Shown here: one piece after another, positions 25,158 to 38,667 of the stretch
Numbering within the stretch: position 1 is the first letter of the stretch
Layout: every line of letters begins with the position of its first letter
DNA from: Monosiga brevicollis MX1
Taxonomy: Eukaryota; Opisthokonta; Choanoflagellata; Craspedida; Salpingoecidae
NCBI RefSeq assembly: GCF_000002865.3
Contig: NW_001865045.1
Location: forward strand, 62,261-126,260
Reading direction: 5' to 3'
DNA: 64,000 bases
The notes under the pieces: model-generated
What the model saw: the letters and a program-made list of their open reading frames with translations, nothing else
What the model was told of the DNA's origin: nothing
Database searches by the model: none
Position numbers and translations under genes: made by a program

Positions 25158-27064
25158 ATGGCCGCACATTCCGATGTACCGTCAGACCTGGCCGATCTGC
25201 ACGATGATCTCATTGGCTGGTCCCACCTCCATTCGACCTTGGACCTCGGTCTGGATGACCCCATCCCACCCACGGATCTTCTTGCTTCCTTGGGTGCACC
25301 GCCACCCCATGCGCCTTCTCAATCCATGTCTGCCGTGGTCCGTACCTGTACCCACACACTTGCCCACCCTTCCTTTTTGCCCGTTGGCTGATCCTCGCCC
25401 TCCCTTCGTGCGCCCGCCCTTTAGCCACATCCCTTCGGTTCTGGCATCACCCCTTCTCAGGGCGGCCCAAGTGCCGAAGACGAGGCCGTTGGTGACATTA
25501 TTCGAACGCTGGAAAATGCCCTCACTGCGAGCGTCGATGCCTTCCCCGCAGCCCCACTCCCCACGCCTTACGAATCCACGGCCACCTCCCCAATTTCCTC
25601 TCGCTCCCAAAGCCCCACCATGGTGCGTCACTGTTCTGGCATTCTGATGGCAAACCGCACCACTCGCGTCGCATCTGCCTTGACTGCCTCTTGATTCCTT
25701 TGCTGCTCTTGTATGCGCATGCCCTGCCATCGCCTCATTCTTTTTCATTTGCGCACATGTCCCACCAGTTTCTCAATATATTAAAGGACGATGACTACCT
25801 ACTCCGCAAAATCGAGAGCGAACCCGCTCGGGTATGCCCCTCTCCAACTCTGCCCATTGTTGCTCGGCGTGTCCCAATCGGTTCAGCACACAATTTTGCC
25901 TCCCACTGACGCTCCTGCTGCTCTTCTTCCCCTTTATTATTAATTATTCTTTTTTCGATATCCAGAAACGGCGGGCGTTTGACATGCGGCGTGATGAAAA
26001 AGCTCTGTTTGACTCACTGGCCGCCATTGCCGAGAGTCCCCTCGAAGATGCTTCCGCAAGCTTGCATCATCCCAACCCCGCCACCGAAGCGCCCTTCGCC
26101 TCCGCCGTGAGCGTGGCTGAGACGTTTGCCGATGATGCTAATCTGGCAGACACGGGTCGCAGCCGGCCTCGCAAGCCGGCCCGGCGACATGTGCGCTCCC
26201 TCTCGACACTCGGAACCAGTGTTTCTGCTGCCACCCAACCAGCAACTCCCTTGGGCTCGCCAAACCAGGCAACCCAACGCCGGCGAAGCTCAGCTACCGG
26301 CATGAAACGCAGCAAGTCCTGCGGAAACCTTTCGGCTTCGAATAGCCAAGATAGTAGCACTTCTAAGCGCGAGCTCCACAACAACAGCGAGCGCCAACGT
26401 CGCTTGGTTCGTATTCGCTTTGCTTTGTGCATGGGTAATGGCGATGACATGGCCGCACGAGCCGCGGGATGAATATTGCCATGATACCCACCATTGATAT
26501 CGTGGTTGATGCTTCTAACCCATCACCGTGCGTGGACCTGCGCAGGCCCTGAAAAATAGTCTGGAAGACCTGCGACGGTTGGTACCCAGCGTAGCCGAGG
26601 AGGAAAAGGCTCACACAGGTCGCATCTTACAAGAGGCCGTAGAGTACATCCAACAGCTGCAAGCCACGGACAAGGAGCTGGTGGCTGGATTAGAAGCACT
26701 ACGCTCTCAGAACCAAGCTCTTGCGAACAATGCGGGCATTGCAACCCAAGATCCTATTCCGCTAAATGCATCTTCAAACACCACTGCCACAACCGCCGCG
26801 CCAACGACCACCAACCTGGGCGGTCCAGCGCAGGCGCACACAAATGATGGCACGGCCTTTCTGCACTTTGATCAAACAATGGGCCTCCACGAGCAGACTT
26901 CCCTGACCGCATCATCTGTTGGCCTGCTACCCCACGAACACGAGCCTCACAGCTCCGCCACATTGCCACAAAGCCTAGGCTCCATCGAATCCCACGATGA
27001 GCACTTTGTGCCCTTTAGCCATGGCGTCGATGATCTGACTGAAATGTTCCTGGCGTACGATTAG
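25158..27064 (+). CDS. Myc-like bHLH leucine-zipper transcription factor
   Basis: Five exons (25158-25337, 25461-25622, 25769-25831, 25966-26406, 26546-27064), all phase 0, give 454 residues, close to animal Myc length. The basic region RELHNNSERQRR carries the H-N-ER-RR E-box contacts. Helix 1 reads LALKNSLEDLRRLVPS, the loop contains EEEKAHTG, and helix 2 reads RILQEAVEYIQQLQA. It runs directly into a four-heptad zipper with Leu every seventh residue (LQATDKELVAGLEALRSQNQ, then AL). Shared details with Myc are ERQRR, the loop EKA, IL in helix 2 and QA before the zipper. An N-terminal PLPTPYESTATSP segment resembles the Myc box I phosphodegron LPTPPLSP. Max, Mad or Mlx are alternatives but are usually shorter. 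An intron splits basic region from helix 1. Confidence 0.82.
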
Positions 27065-27645
27065 CCCGTGGGCGACGGCTTGCGCACGACCTGTTCTGAT
27101 TTGAGATGTGCGGCGTATAATGACCTCACCCTGCTAGATTCGGGTGCCAAGCCCACCTTCCTGAGTGTCTCGATTTTGTTCCCGTCCTTTTTTTCTTTGT
27201 TCGTTCTTGGCACTGTTATTATGCTCTTTTCGCCGTGTGCTCGCTCCCAAGCTGGGGGCGTTTTGCCTTGAGTCGAGCCACCCGTCTGTGTTTCTTCAAA
27301 TTGTCTTGGTGCGCTTTTGCCGAAAGGCTTCTCTTGACGGCGAGTCTGTCAACTTTTCCTTTTCCCTCTCCCTCTCCCTCGCTTTCCTCTTCCCTCTTTC
27401 TCCCTCTTTCTTATGTCTAGGGTTGCTGAGCGCCAGAGCTCTTTGTGTAAAAACCTCGTTGTTCTCGTTGCGACGTGAATTGAACCAGTATTCCAATTCA
27501 GTTTTCCATAACAATAAACTCAAACAGCATCGCACGAATCATGCATCCGAACGATAATGGTCAAGAGGGGGGGGGGTGGGGGGAAGGCTTGCAACAGAAA
27601 ATATCAAGGGCGAATGAAGTGACCACGTGCCAACAGCAGGGCCGA
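27065..27645. other. convergent spacer
   Basis: 3' flanks of the Myc-like gene and of the membrane-protein gene. T-rich and CT-rich (27355-27415), with a G run at 27568-27581. AATAAA-like sequence (ACAATAAACTC) is present at 27510-27520 and could direct 3' processing. No coding exon seen. Confidence 0.5.
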
Positions 27646-30291
27646 CTACGAGCGACGGGCATTGACGAAAAATGTGTAGCGCATCTGCACGAATGACAAG
27701 AGCGATGGTGAGCAAGGTGAAAGGCACAAGGCTAGTAGCGCCAAAAAATAGGTGGCCAGCGAAAGATATACCGAGATGTCGCGCTCGACGGTGTGGTCAC
27801 TCGACACCAAATCGCAGTCCTCGGCCAGATTGACACAGTTGGGGCCCGGAATGCGGTTCATGGGGCCATACTGCAAGATTGCACAAGCGTCAGAGCGGCG
27901 GGTATCAGGCGAGGCAAGCTGCAGGACAGACGCACACACCTTGTTGTACAATCGGCAGTAACCAATGATCGGCGCCATTTCAAATCTAACGGCAGTGGCG
28001 GAAACAAGGTCAAGCAGAATCAAATTTCCACATACGAGTGTACATGCAACACAACGTACCGAGCACACCATTCACGGCACTCGTGTTGGCCACCAATGCC
28101 GGCGTAGGTATGACAACCGTCGTTGGCCGTGTGCGGACCGGGCACGCCATTGAGGTTACGGTTAGTCGCCAAGCGGAAGCGGTTGACGTTAGCTGCACCC
28201 CAGCCGTTTACACGCGCCTGCAGAGCGTCGTTGTAGTGCAGGAAAAGATCGCCAGACTCCTGATTAGCGTTGCCGTTGGTCATGATGAGAAAGCTGCTGG
28301 CACTGACGGCTGAGGAGGCCCCCGTGTCCTTGTCCGCAAAGACGACGTTATCGGCGCCCACCATCAAATCGCGCACGGTCATGGATCGAAAGCCCTCGCG
28401 CACCGTGTACACGGCCGTACCACGCCAGACGCCGTTGCTATGTGCAACAAGCTTAACGCGTGCACCCAGGGGTGTGTCAGTATAGGCAGCCGTGCGGGCA
28501 TCGCCGGAGGTAGAGAGATAGTTATTTTTGTTGATGCCGCCTTGGATGATGGTCGAGGTGCTCTCCCAAAAGTCAGTGTCCACAAAGTCGCGGACCTGAC
28601 CGTCATGAGAGTCAAGATGAAAGGCTACAATGTCAACGGGCTCTAGATCAAAGCTGAAGGTGCGATGCGCCATCAGTTCGTGCGAGTCGGTGACATTGAC
28701 AGTGAACTCGGCATGCAACGTGCCCAAAAGCTGATTGGGGAGGAGCGACACGCGCAGCTTGCGAATGCCGCCCGAGCCTGGGAGCGTGCAATGAACGTAC
28801 AACAACAGCATGTCAGTGGGGCAGCGAGAGGTCATGGGTCACGACGGTCCCGAGCGCATTACCCAGCAAAACCAGCCTGGCTTTGGATGTCATGTGTGCA
28901 AATGCATCTCTCCCGCCCCCTTCTTCGCGACGCCCAGAAGATGCGGATGGCCGTACCGGTCAGGGTAACCTGAGATTGTGTGATGTCGCCGGTAACCTCA
29001 AAGGCAAACGTGAGGCTATCCAACGGCCCATCGTCAGTGGCAAACAGATCAATCTCGACCACGCTGGTGTCATATGTTGACTGCAGGGTATCAGCATCAA
29101 TGACCACGTCGGCAATGGGGCTGAGGACGGGGCCTTCAATCTCAAAGCGCATTTGAATTGGATTGCGGCGGGGCCACGCAACGCCGCCCTCCGTGACATA
29201 GATGTTGGTCACAAAGTTGTTGGAGGGCGTGTTCGCAACGGTGTAAGATGGGGTATTGCAGTCAAAGCGTACCACCTGACCCATGCCGCCATTATTGGCG
29301 TCCGAGGCCGTGGCGCTTGTGATGATGCGATTCTGGTTCGGGTCTTCAAAGACGCAGGCATAAACGCCTTCCGCCCCAAGAAAGAAGGTGCCCCGACCAT
29401 AAATTGAGATGGGGTGGGGCTTGCCCGCGGAGCAGGTGGTGCTATACGAGCATTCGGCAGAAAAGTTGGCAAAGATGCCAAGGAGAAAGCTGCCGTTGTC
29501 TGCGGGCACGGACGGGGTCTGGCAGTCTGGGCTGCCGCTGCTGCTGTTGGCAGCAGCGGTGAGCTCAGCAACTTGGGCTTGCAACAGAGCGATGGTGCTG
29601 AGCATGGTCTGCGATTCCAGCTGGCATTGCAAGGCCTGTTGGGCATAACTGTCATTGACGGCGCTGAATGCACTTAGGATGGCAGTGGTCACGTCGTCGC
29701 GCTTGGTGGCATCGCAGGTCACATCGCGTTGGAGGCGTTCGAGAGTGCCATTGGTGGCAAGAAGATCGCGCTGCTGTTGGGCCAGGGTCGCGTTTGTTGT
29801 GCGATGAGCCTGATCAGCCGCGGCAGCGGCGGACTCGACCGTGGACCCCAAGAGGGTCAGACCGTCGGCCAAGTCGCGGTCGGCTGCTGTCAGGTTGACT
29901 TGGAGATCCGCCACAGTGCCTTGCAGAGCAGAAACGTTGGCCTGAGCACCCTCAAGTTCTGCAGCCAAGGGGGGCAATTGGGCATCAAGATCGGCCTGAG
30001 TCACGACGGCAGACGCAGGTGCTTCACCCTTGCGCACGGTGACCTGAGGGCCGAAAACAAAGCGAGGGGTGGGGGTCAGGCGAATGCATGAGCGCCCCAG
30101 AGGCCATGCCGTTTGCCATGTCCAAGAGATTGCGACGCGGCCCGCACCTGTTTGTTGCCGTCCAAGTTGATGTTGAGATTGCCATTGACCACGTCCAGCA
30201 CTGGCTCGGCCTGCGCGGCCGCCAGCCGGAAAACCACGGCACAAAGAGCCGTGATCAACAAGGTTGACCGGTACCCCGATCCCTTCATCAT
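27646..30291 (-). CDS. unrecognised type I membrane protein with coiled-coil ectodomain
   Basis: Five exons (30291-30148, 30043-28957, 28777-28060, 27985-27940, 27870-27646) sum to 2220 bases, 739 residues. The N-terminus MMKGSGYRSTLLITALCAVV is followed by an AAAQA cleavage-like site, a signal peptide. Residues about 60-230 are Ala/Leu/Gln/Asp-rich with heptad character (LQGTVADLQVNLTAADRDLA), likely coiled coil. A long beta-rich, Thr/Asn/Gly-rich ectodomain follows, with several N-x-S/T sites and few cysteines (SFLLGIFANFSAECSYSTTC). Near the C-terminus a hydrophobic stretch (ISVYLSLATYFLALLALCLS) precedes a short basic tail ending VNARRS. No family recognised. Probably a surface or secreted-matrix protein. 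Confidence 0.75.
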
Positions 30292-30900
30292 GACGTCTCT
30301 TGCACCCGTTCCGGTGTCAAGTCCTATCTGCCTGCGTGTGCCCGCGTGTCCCCGTGCAGTGTGAAGGAAGGACGTGCTGAACAAGCAGGCGGAGCAGCAG
30401 CAGCAGGAGGAGGAGGGCAGTCACCACTCACGATGTGTGACAACAATGAAAAAAGAATCAAAAGGACCAAATCAAGAACAAAAGATATTATTTGATGCAA
30501 CAATAGGCTCACACACCACACACTGATACAACACACACACACCACGTAATAACAGCACACACACCGAAATGTTGTACATGTAGTCTCGGAGTCTTTGTTG
30601 AATGGTGAATTTGGAGGAAGCGAGCACCGTTTGTTGTTCGATTAATGAAATTGCATGAAAATAAAGAAAAATCATGCAAGGATGGCCACATCCAGTCGTG
30701 CTCAGCACAAGCCATGACCGTACAACTTTTCAAGCCTTTAAACCCAAGCACAGCAAGGTCGGCCTGCCACTAAAATGACGCACGTGTCGCCGAAAATGCT
30801 CTCCAGCTTTCGACATGCCAGATGTCCGGAGAAACATGAAAAACTCAAAAAAGAAAAGAACATGTCGCACGGCGACCAAGTTCGACACCACACCCCGTGT
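30292..30900. other. spacer between the membrane-protein start and RRP4 3' end
   Basis: Contains CAC/ACAC runs (30512-30563) and AT-rich sequence, probably the membrane-protein promoter and the RRP4 3' UTR. No coding exon seen. Confidence 0.55.
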
Positions 30901-32403
30901 CTAAGCATGAGGGAAGCACTGCGAGTATGCACGCGCCGTAACCTCATACACCACGTCGGGTTGAAGCAAGTCCTTGACGTGATGCTCTTGAGAATCCTCA
31001 TACGTGTAGACAATACTTGTCTCAAAGATGGGGCAGTGTCGGGTCGCCAAAGCCTCGATACAATTGCGCACGCGCGCAATGCGCAGACGCATGTCGCGGT
31101 CTGGGCCCATGGCATCGGCACTGGCATCGCGACGAGTTGTGTCTTCCTCCAAGCGGGGGCCAATCCAGATGAAGCCATTGGTACCGAGCACAACCGCCAC
31201 ACCACACGGCAAGACGTGCATGTGGTGCTTGGATCGTCGGATCAAGGCCGGTGAAACAGCCACAAAAGCCCCACCACCAAGTCGTCCATAACGGAGACTG
31301 CGCGTGTGCAGAGACAGCGTGCCATCCTCTTGGTAAATTTGCTGCACCTCGGCAGAGATGAGATCGCCCTCCTTGAAGAACTCTCGCATCATCAGCTCGT
31401 CCGACGCGCTCTTGCGACGCTACACATGAGAAAACAGGCCGGTGCGATGAGACTGCGTGACCGACGAGAAACAAGGCAGCAGATCAAGCGCGCAATTAAA
31501 GGGCAAGGTGCCTACCAAGACGCCGCCGGGGAGGTTCACTGAGGAAAGCTTGAGAACACCATGCAGGCGTGATTGAATATCCACCTTCCACCGTCGTTGC
31601 GAGACCTCAACGATACGCCCAACAACGACATCACCCACTTCACCAACATAACTAAACCCACAAAGTACCAGTCGTGAGACCTTTTATAGTTCAGTCAAAC
31701 GATAGCGCAATGGGATCGTTGCTTGAAAGACGAGGGCAAGGCTCAAAATGCTTACCGTGTGCGTGCGGGACGAACGCTGACGACCTTGTTCACATGTTCT
31801 ACAACCCCAGCAACCGAGGCATAGAGTACTTCATCCTCGAGGAAAGTACCGTGACCTCTGCCAAAGGCACACCACACCATTCAAAGTGGATGACAAAGTG
31901 AGTATTTGCAAACATTAGACGTGCAGTTGACTTCACGTGGTTTGTCAAGAGGGTGTAAAAAAAAGGCATGTGCATTCGCGAAAAGCCCGGACGTCAAAAG
32001 ACGGCGAGTTTGGATACGAAGGCCTGCTTTGCTATACCATAGCTCCGTTTGCTTCGCGCGTTGAGACAACAGACGCACGTAGCAAAAGCGTAGACCGTAG
32101 TCTACACTATGGATAAAAATTTGTGTTTCGTCTTGTATAAAATATTTTGCCTGCCCTCTCTTTTCATCGCCATACACAAGAGAATATAAAACGACTCACC
32201 GCATGAACCCAGTTTCCGATGTGATGGTTGCGCCTGGCACCACAATGTTGAGGGCCAAGCCCGGTGGTGGCCCATCTTCTCCGCGCCCGCGCTCTGCACA
32301 ACAATTCACAACGGACCAGAATGAGACTCGTGTCCGTCCAAGAAGACCTCAAGCCCGACAGCAATAACTTACCGCTTGCGAGCGTGGCAATCACCTCGGC
32401 CAT
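30901..32403 (-). CDS. EXOSC2: exosome cap subunit RRP4 (EXOSC2)
   Basis: RRP4 is an S1/KH cap subunit of the RNA exosome, acting in 3'-5' RNA processing and decay. Five exons, 32403-32373, 32293-32200, 31857-31756, 31651-31516 and 31419-30901, total 882 bases, 293 residues, the same length as human RRP4. N-terminal domain: [21 protein letters not shown]1 domain: [20 protein letters not shown] then [19 protein letters not shown] region: [35 protein letters not shown], and [18 protein letters not shown]. The C-terminal helix contains [10 protein letters not shown] and [21 protein letters not shown] motif lies on its own strand upstream (32710-32701). Confidence 0.96.
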
Positions 32404-32933
32404 GGTGTCTGCTGAATCCTTGCGGTCACGGTCACCGTCACAGTCGAGGCCACGGCCACGGGCCCTGACGCCGTCACGAGTACCAGCTTGTCAAGAGCGG
32501 TCAAGTGCAGGAAAATGATCAGTCGACAGTCACTGAAGCCATTAAGTCACTAAGCCGCTAAGCCACTGAAGCCACTGAAGCCACAAAGCTATTAAGAGTG
32601 TGGCCGCGTGGTAACCCACGCGTTGGGGTTGTTGAATGATGATTTTCGACAAGAGGGGGGTCTATTTACAGGGACAGGTTCCGTTCTGACCCCTTTTTAG
32701 AATTGTCAGAAGAAACTTTTGGATGTCCGCAAAAGTCGATTGGCAGCGACCGATGCATAAGAAACGATGGTCAAAATACAAACTAACAGACCAGGACGGA
32801 ATAAAAAGAGAAAGCAAGTTAAGACATGGGCAATTTTAGATCCGCATATTAGCTTCATCAGGATCGGAGCATTCCGAAGAGACTACCACTTGTGAGCAGC
32901 CTGCTCAGGGGTAGCTTTATATTCTGCAAAGAC
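32404..32933. other. RRP4 upstream spacer with short tandem repeat
   Basis: Contains an imperfect 8-9 base tandem array (CACTGAAGC / CACTAAGC units, 32530-32592) and, in reverse orientation, TCTGACAATT (32701-32710). Nothing coding recognised. Confidence 0.6.
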
Positions 32934-35294
32934 TTAGGGCAAAGCCGGACGGGTGCGGTTGTTGTTCATCCAGAGGTTGAGGACGCTCTGGTCGTAGTAG
33001 TACGGGTAAACGTCCATGTACAAGTTGCCCAGCGACTAGTCATAGAGAAGCATAAAGCCGGTGAGAGCATGTGAAAGGTGGTGTGGCCAAACCAAAATGG
33101 ACGCTCGGTGTAGGCGGCATGCGCATCGCCAATGACAGGCAGCAGCTTACATTGACGTTGTTGCCCGTGGAGATCCAAGTGGCATCAGCAAACTGATTGG
33201 TGGCGATGCCAAAGCCCTCGGCATAGTTGCAAACTGTGCCAAAGTCACAAGTACGAAAGAAGAGAAAAAAAGTCAGCAGGAGAAGCAGTCCGATAGCCAA
33301 CTGGCACAACCAAGCAATACGAAAGGAAAGCAGAGATTGAGCCGCGCACGAGCACACATACTGCAGCGAACGATGGGGGGCGAGGCCACGATGCCAGCAT
33401 AGACGGCATAGTCCTGGCCACCAGCCGTAACGAAGGCGTTGCCAGTGACCATGATATCACTGCACGTGTTGTCAGTGGAGATGCCATTGGCCAAGTGGTT
33501 GACTGGGGTATTTGAGTCGCTGCTTGAGCCGGGATGACGGAAGGTGTTGCCGGTGATGACGACGCTGGTTGCACCCTCGATCAGCTTGACCATGGTCTCA
33601 AACGAGCGGGCAAAGTTGTTGCCAGTGATGGCAGTACCCACCACTTCCTATCCCAAGCATGTCCCAGACCGTGGGGGCAGATTAAGAATCCCAAGCGTGG
33701 TCAGTGCTGCCTGGGTGAGCGCCGTGGAATGCGACACCTACCCGGATGATGAGGCAGCTGTTGTGCTGCTGCAAAAAGTTGTTGTGGGAGATGACAGCGC
33801 CGTTGCAGCGGAAGAGGTCACAGCCGCTTTGAAGCTGACGGATAAAACGGTTGCCCGTAATCTTGAACAACTCCACCGGGAAGTTAGCGCCCTCGATGAC
33901 CTGAAGCTCCACCTTGATACCATAGTTGCCGCGTAGAAACTGCGTGTGATAAATCGAGCACCGGTATTCAGTTCACACCCTTTTGCCTCACGAGAGAAAA
34001 AGCATGGCTCGAATCTCAGAAAAAAAAAGATGGGGGGGGGGGAGAGGGAAGCCGGGGGCATGACCATGTGTGGAGTATAACAGACCTGGCAGTTGTTAAT
34101 GTGGTAGCCAGACACTTGCATGAGCGGGGAAAACTCGTCCGGGTTGGGGGTGAGGGTAAAGATGTTGACGACAACGCCGCGTGCACAGCCCTCAAAATGG
34201 CACTTGTCAATCAAAACGGCATCGCAGAAGCGATTGACGAGAATGCCATTGAAAGCTGGATCGGAGATGCGAGCACCGTTGAACGTGCAGGAGATAATCT
34301 TGATGGTACGGAAGACCATGTCCCAGGAAGAGACCAAGGAACAAGCAAGCCGACAGAGGACCACACATGGACGCACACGCACACCAGCACGCAGAGAAGA
34401 TGGAGAATGAGGATCGGGTAAGGGTACAGTCAAGCACGACATCAAGCGGGTCAAGTCACACACACCTCGACATCGGCACACCCAAGGAAGCGAACGAGGG
34501 CCATCTCGGGGGGGGCTCGGTTCGTGTCCGGGTCAACGGGATCAGGGACGAGGCCTTGCTCAAACACGAGGGGATCGGCTACAAAGGTGATGTTCTCGAG
34601 CTTGACATCGTAAATTTGATTGCCTTCAAAGAAGGTGTTGTCGGGTTCAGAGGCGTAGAAGAAGACGGAACGGCGATCGACTCCACGAATGGTGAGGCGG
34701 CTGACAAGATCGATGGTGCCGTTGAGCTCATAAACGCCTGGCAGCACGGTCAGGGTAGCGCCACGGCCTGTGGGCTTGAGGTTGTTGACGATGAGCTGTG
34801 TGATGCAGTTGTTGAGGTCGGTGTCCGTGATGATGTCCGGACCCAAGAAGGCGGGGGTATAGGGGGCAAGGGCCACGTCCGAGTAGCCTTTGCTCTTGAT
34901 CGCGTATTCGACGGGACCACCCGGGTGACTGAATTTCATGAGGACATACTCGCGGGGGACAATGTCCTCGATGGCAGTCTGCAAAGACAGGGCCGTTTGC
35001 AGTGGAACTAGAGACGGTGCCCAGCAGAAGAGCGCAGCGTGAGCCAAAACAAGGAGCAAAGGAGGGCCAGGTGGTTGGAGTGGGCAAAGACAGATGAGTT
35101 TGGGGCAGGCCGTTGTTGGATGACGCACTGATATTGCTGGGTGGCGCCGGGGGGATAAACTTGAGGATTCCGGGCCCGTCGCAGTCCCTGGGATTCTTGG
35201 AGTGCTTCGGGTGCTTGGACTCTTCGGGACGGTCGGCACCAGGGGCAGAGGTGGCCTCTTGATCGGCCTTGCTGCGTTTGGCAGGGGCAGCCAT
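32934..35294 (-). CDS. right-handed parallel beta-helix protein, apparently intracellular
   Basis: Seven exons (35294-35129, 35007-34466, 34298-34086, 33939-33742, 33647-33362, 33233-33151, 33035-32934) total 1590 bases, 529 residues. Residues about 75-500 show repeating beta-helix rungs of about 22-25 residues: TLTVLPGVYELNGTIDLVSR, LTIRGVDRRSVFFYASE, VKLENITFVADPL, VELFKITGNRFIRQ, GAVISHNNFLQQHN, SVVITGNTFRHPG and DIMVTGNAFVTAGG. This asparagine-ladder pattern (xITGNxF) is typical of pectate-lyase-like folds, carbohydrate-active enzymes and NosD/CASH proteins. The N-terminus MAAPAKRSKADQEATSAPGA is charged, with no signal peptide, which favours an intracellular CASH-type role over a secreted lyase. 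No catalytic site identified. Confidence 0.75.
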
Positions 35295-37074
<1,780 letters not shown>

Positions 37075-38383
37075 ATGGCTGAAGACGCGACATTGAGAAT
37101 GCTACAGCGGTTCGACGCAGCGGTGGAGCGTGTGCTGATCAAAGTTCCTGGCGCGTCAGTCTTTCCCTTCAACGACGCCCGGGATGGCTGGGTTGGTGCC
37201 TCTCACACGTTGCGCCCGCTCCTCCTCCTGCCCTTCAGGCTTTGCGTACTCACCTCACCTCGCATCCTTCGCCATGCGGACCACTTAGGACCACCCGTTT
37301 TGCAACGGTGCCACGTTTCTCTGCGCTCGGTATGCTGACTGCACGACCATCGTTTGCCGGTCAAGCCAAGGGCGGGCTTGCGTCGTCACGGGCTCATCAA
37401 CATTTGGATTGCCTCTTTCTATTTTTTTGCAGATCTGGGGGTCGCCCACCGATTCTGATTGTGTTAAGCAACTCGGACCAGCATGATTTCGTCTTACCCA
37501 TCGACGACCAGCTGTCTTGGCAACCCGAACTTGCACAAAACTTCCTCATCTTTAGCAGCAGCGCCACAGGTCTGTTTGCAGCGCAACGCCCGGTTTGTCC
37601 CATCCGAGTGCCGGTCCCTGTGCTTTTGGACATGAGGACTAACACGTTAGAGCTCGGGTCCTCTCTGCCACAGATAAAACACACGGCCTGTGGTCCTCAG
37701 ACACCAGTGCCATGACACAGCTCCTGGACATCCTGGGCAGGTAGGTTTTGCTTGCAGGCTTGTCGGCTCGTGACCCCGCGTTCTGCATCAAGCAGCTGGC
37801 ATCAGCTGGCACCAGCCGGCAATCCCACCTCGGCCGTTGATCCGGTATGCTCCACTATAGCTATGGAGGTGATGAAGCCGTCTTGAATCTGGCCAACAGC
37901 TTTGGCACACCAGCTACCCCTGCTCGATCCGCCAACGGCGGCAATCCCCTTCCTACGGCGAGCGGCGGCCAGACTGACATCATGACCCGGTATGCGGCCT
38001 GTAGCCCACTCGCTGTGGTTTGACCCCTCATTGTCAGGAGTCCCTGCTCCCCTAACATGGCGAGACCCGTCGAACCCCAACGCCTTGCCGATGCAACCAA
38101 TAGTTTAATTCGAGGCATCATTCGTGGACAGTCGCAAAAGGGCCGGGCCAGCTTGTTAACGCAAGACGAGCTCAAAGGCATTATTCAGCAAACCCTGAAC
38201 GATGTAAGAGCAGCACACAGCCCCAAAGCATCACACAGCCCCAAGGCACCTAGACCCAGATTGCGCGATTGCCCCATGTTTAACTCATTCCGCTATCCCG
38301 CCCTGGTCTCTTAGAATGAGAAACTTTGCTCCCTGATTCATCAGCAATATGTGCGCGAATTTCAACAAATCCCAAAGGCTTGA
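37075..38383 (+). CDS. DCP1-like decapping activator (EVH1 plus C-terminal trimerisation helix)
   Basis: DCP1 binds and activates the DCP2 mRNA decapping enzyme. Exons 37075-37191, 37289-37329, 37433-37569, 37674-37740, 37806-37844, 37861-37989, 38038-38203 and 38315-38383 sum to 765 bases, 254 residues. The order follows the DCP1 EVH1 fold: MLQRFDAAVERVL (family LQRxDPxVxxIL), FPFNDARDGW, NGATFLCAR, PPILIVLSNSDQHDFVLPID, LAQNFLIFSS and HGLWSSDTSAMTQLLDIL. A short Gly/Asn/Pro linker precedes the C-terminal LLTQDELKGIIQQTLNDNEK, then LIHQQYVREFQQ, which resembles the DCP1 trimerisation domain. At 254 residues it is nearer yeast DCP1 than the long animal forms. The exon at 37806 was chosen among close acceptors because it keeps frame. 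Confidence 0.75.
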
Positions 38384-38667
38384 TTAAGCTGCGGTCTGTC
38401 GCGTCTCTTCCCATCCTTGTTGCCATTGCCACGTCCTTGACTGTTGAACAGTTGTAGTCTCTTGCGAGTAAGACTTTTGTGTAGGGCGCTTTTTTTTTTT
38501 TTTTCCTTCTCTGTACAATTGATAGGTTAAAGAGAATATTCAAGGCACACAGCATTCATCACCACATCCTCGCGCCCACACGCGCAACACAGCTAAAACC
38601 TGCCAGTCCAAACTCATGAAGCGCAGGTTCTTTTCGACGAAAAAATTCAGCAAGACACACGGCAAAT
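38384..38667. other. convergent spacer
   Basis: Short 3'-to-3' region between DCP1-like and the phosphatase, with a poly-T tract at 38490-38504. No gene seen. Confidence 0.6.

Noticed and set aside
30512-30563. CACA-rich stretch considered as part of a repeat array such as CRISPR
   Set aside because: Simple sequence only; no regular repeats with unique spacers, and the genome is eukaryotic.
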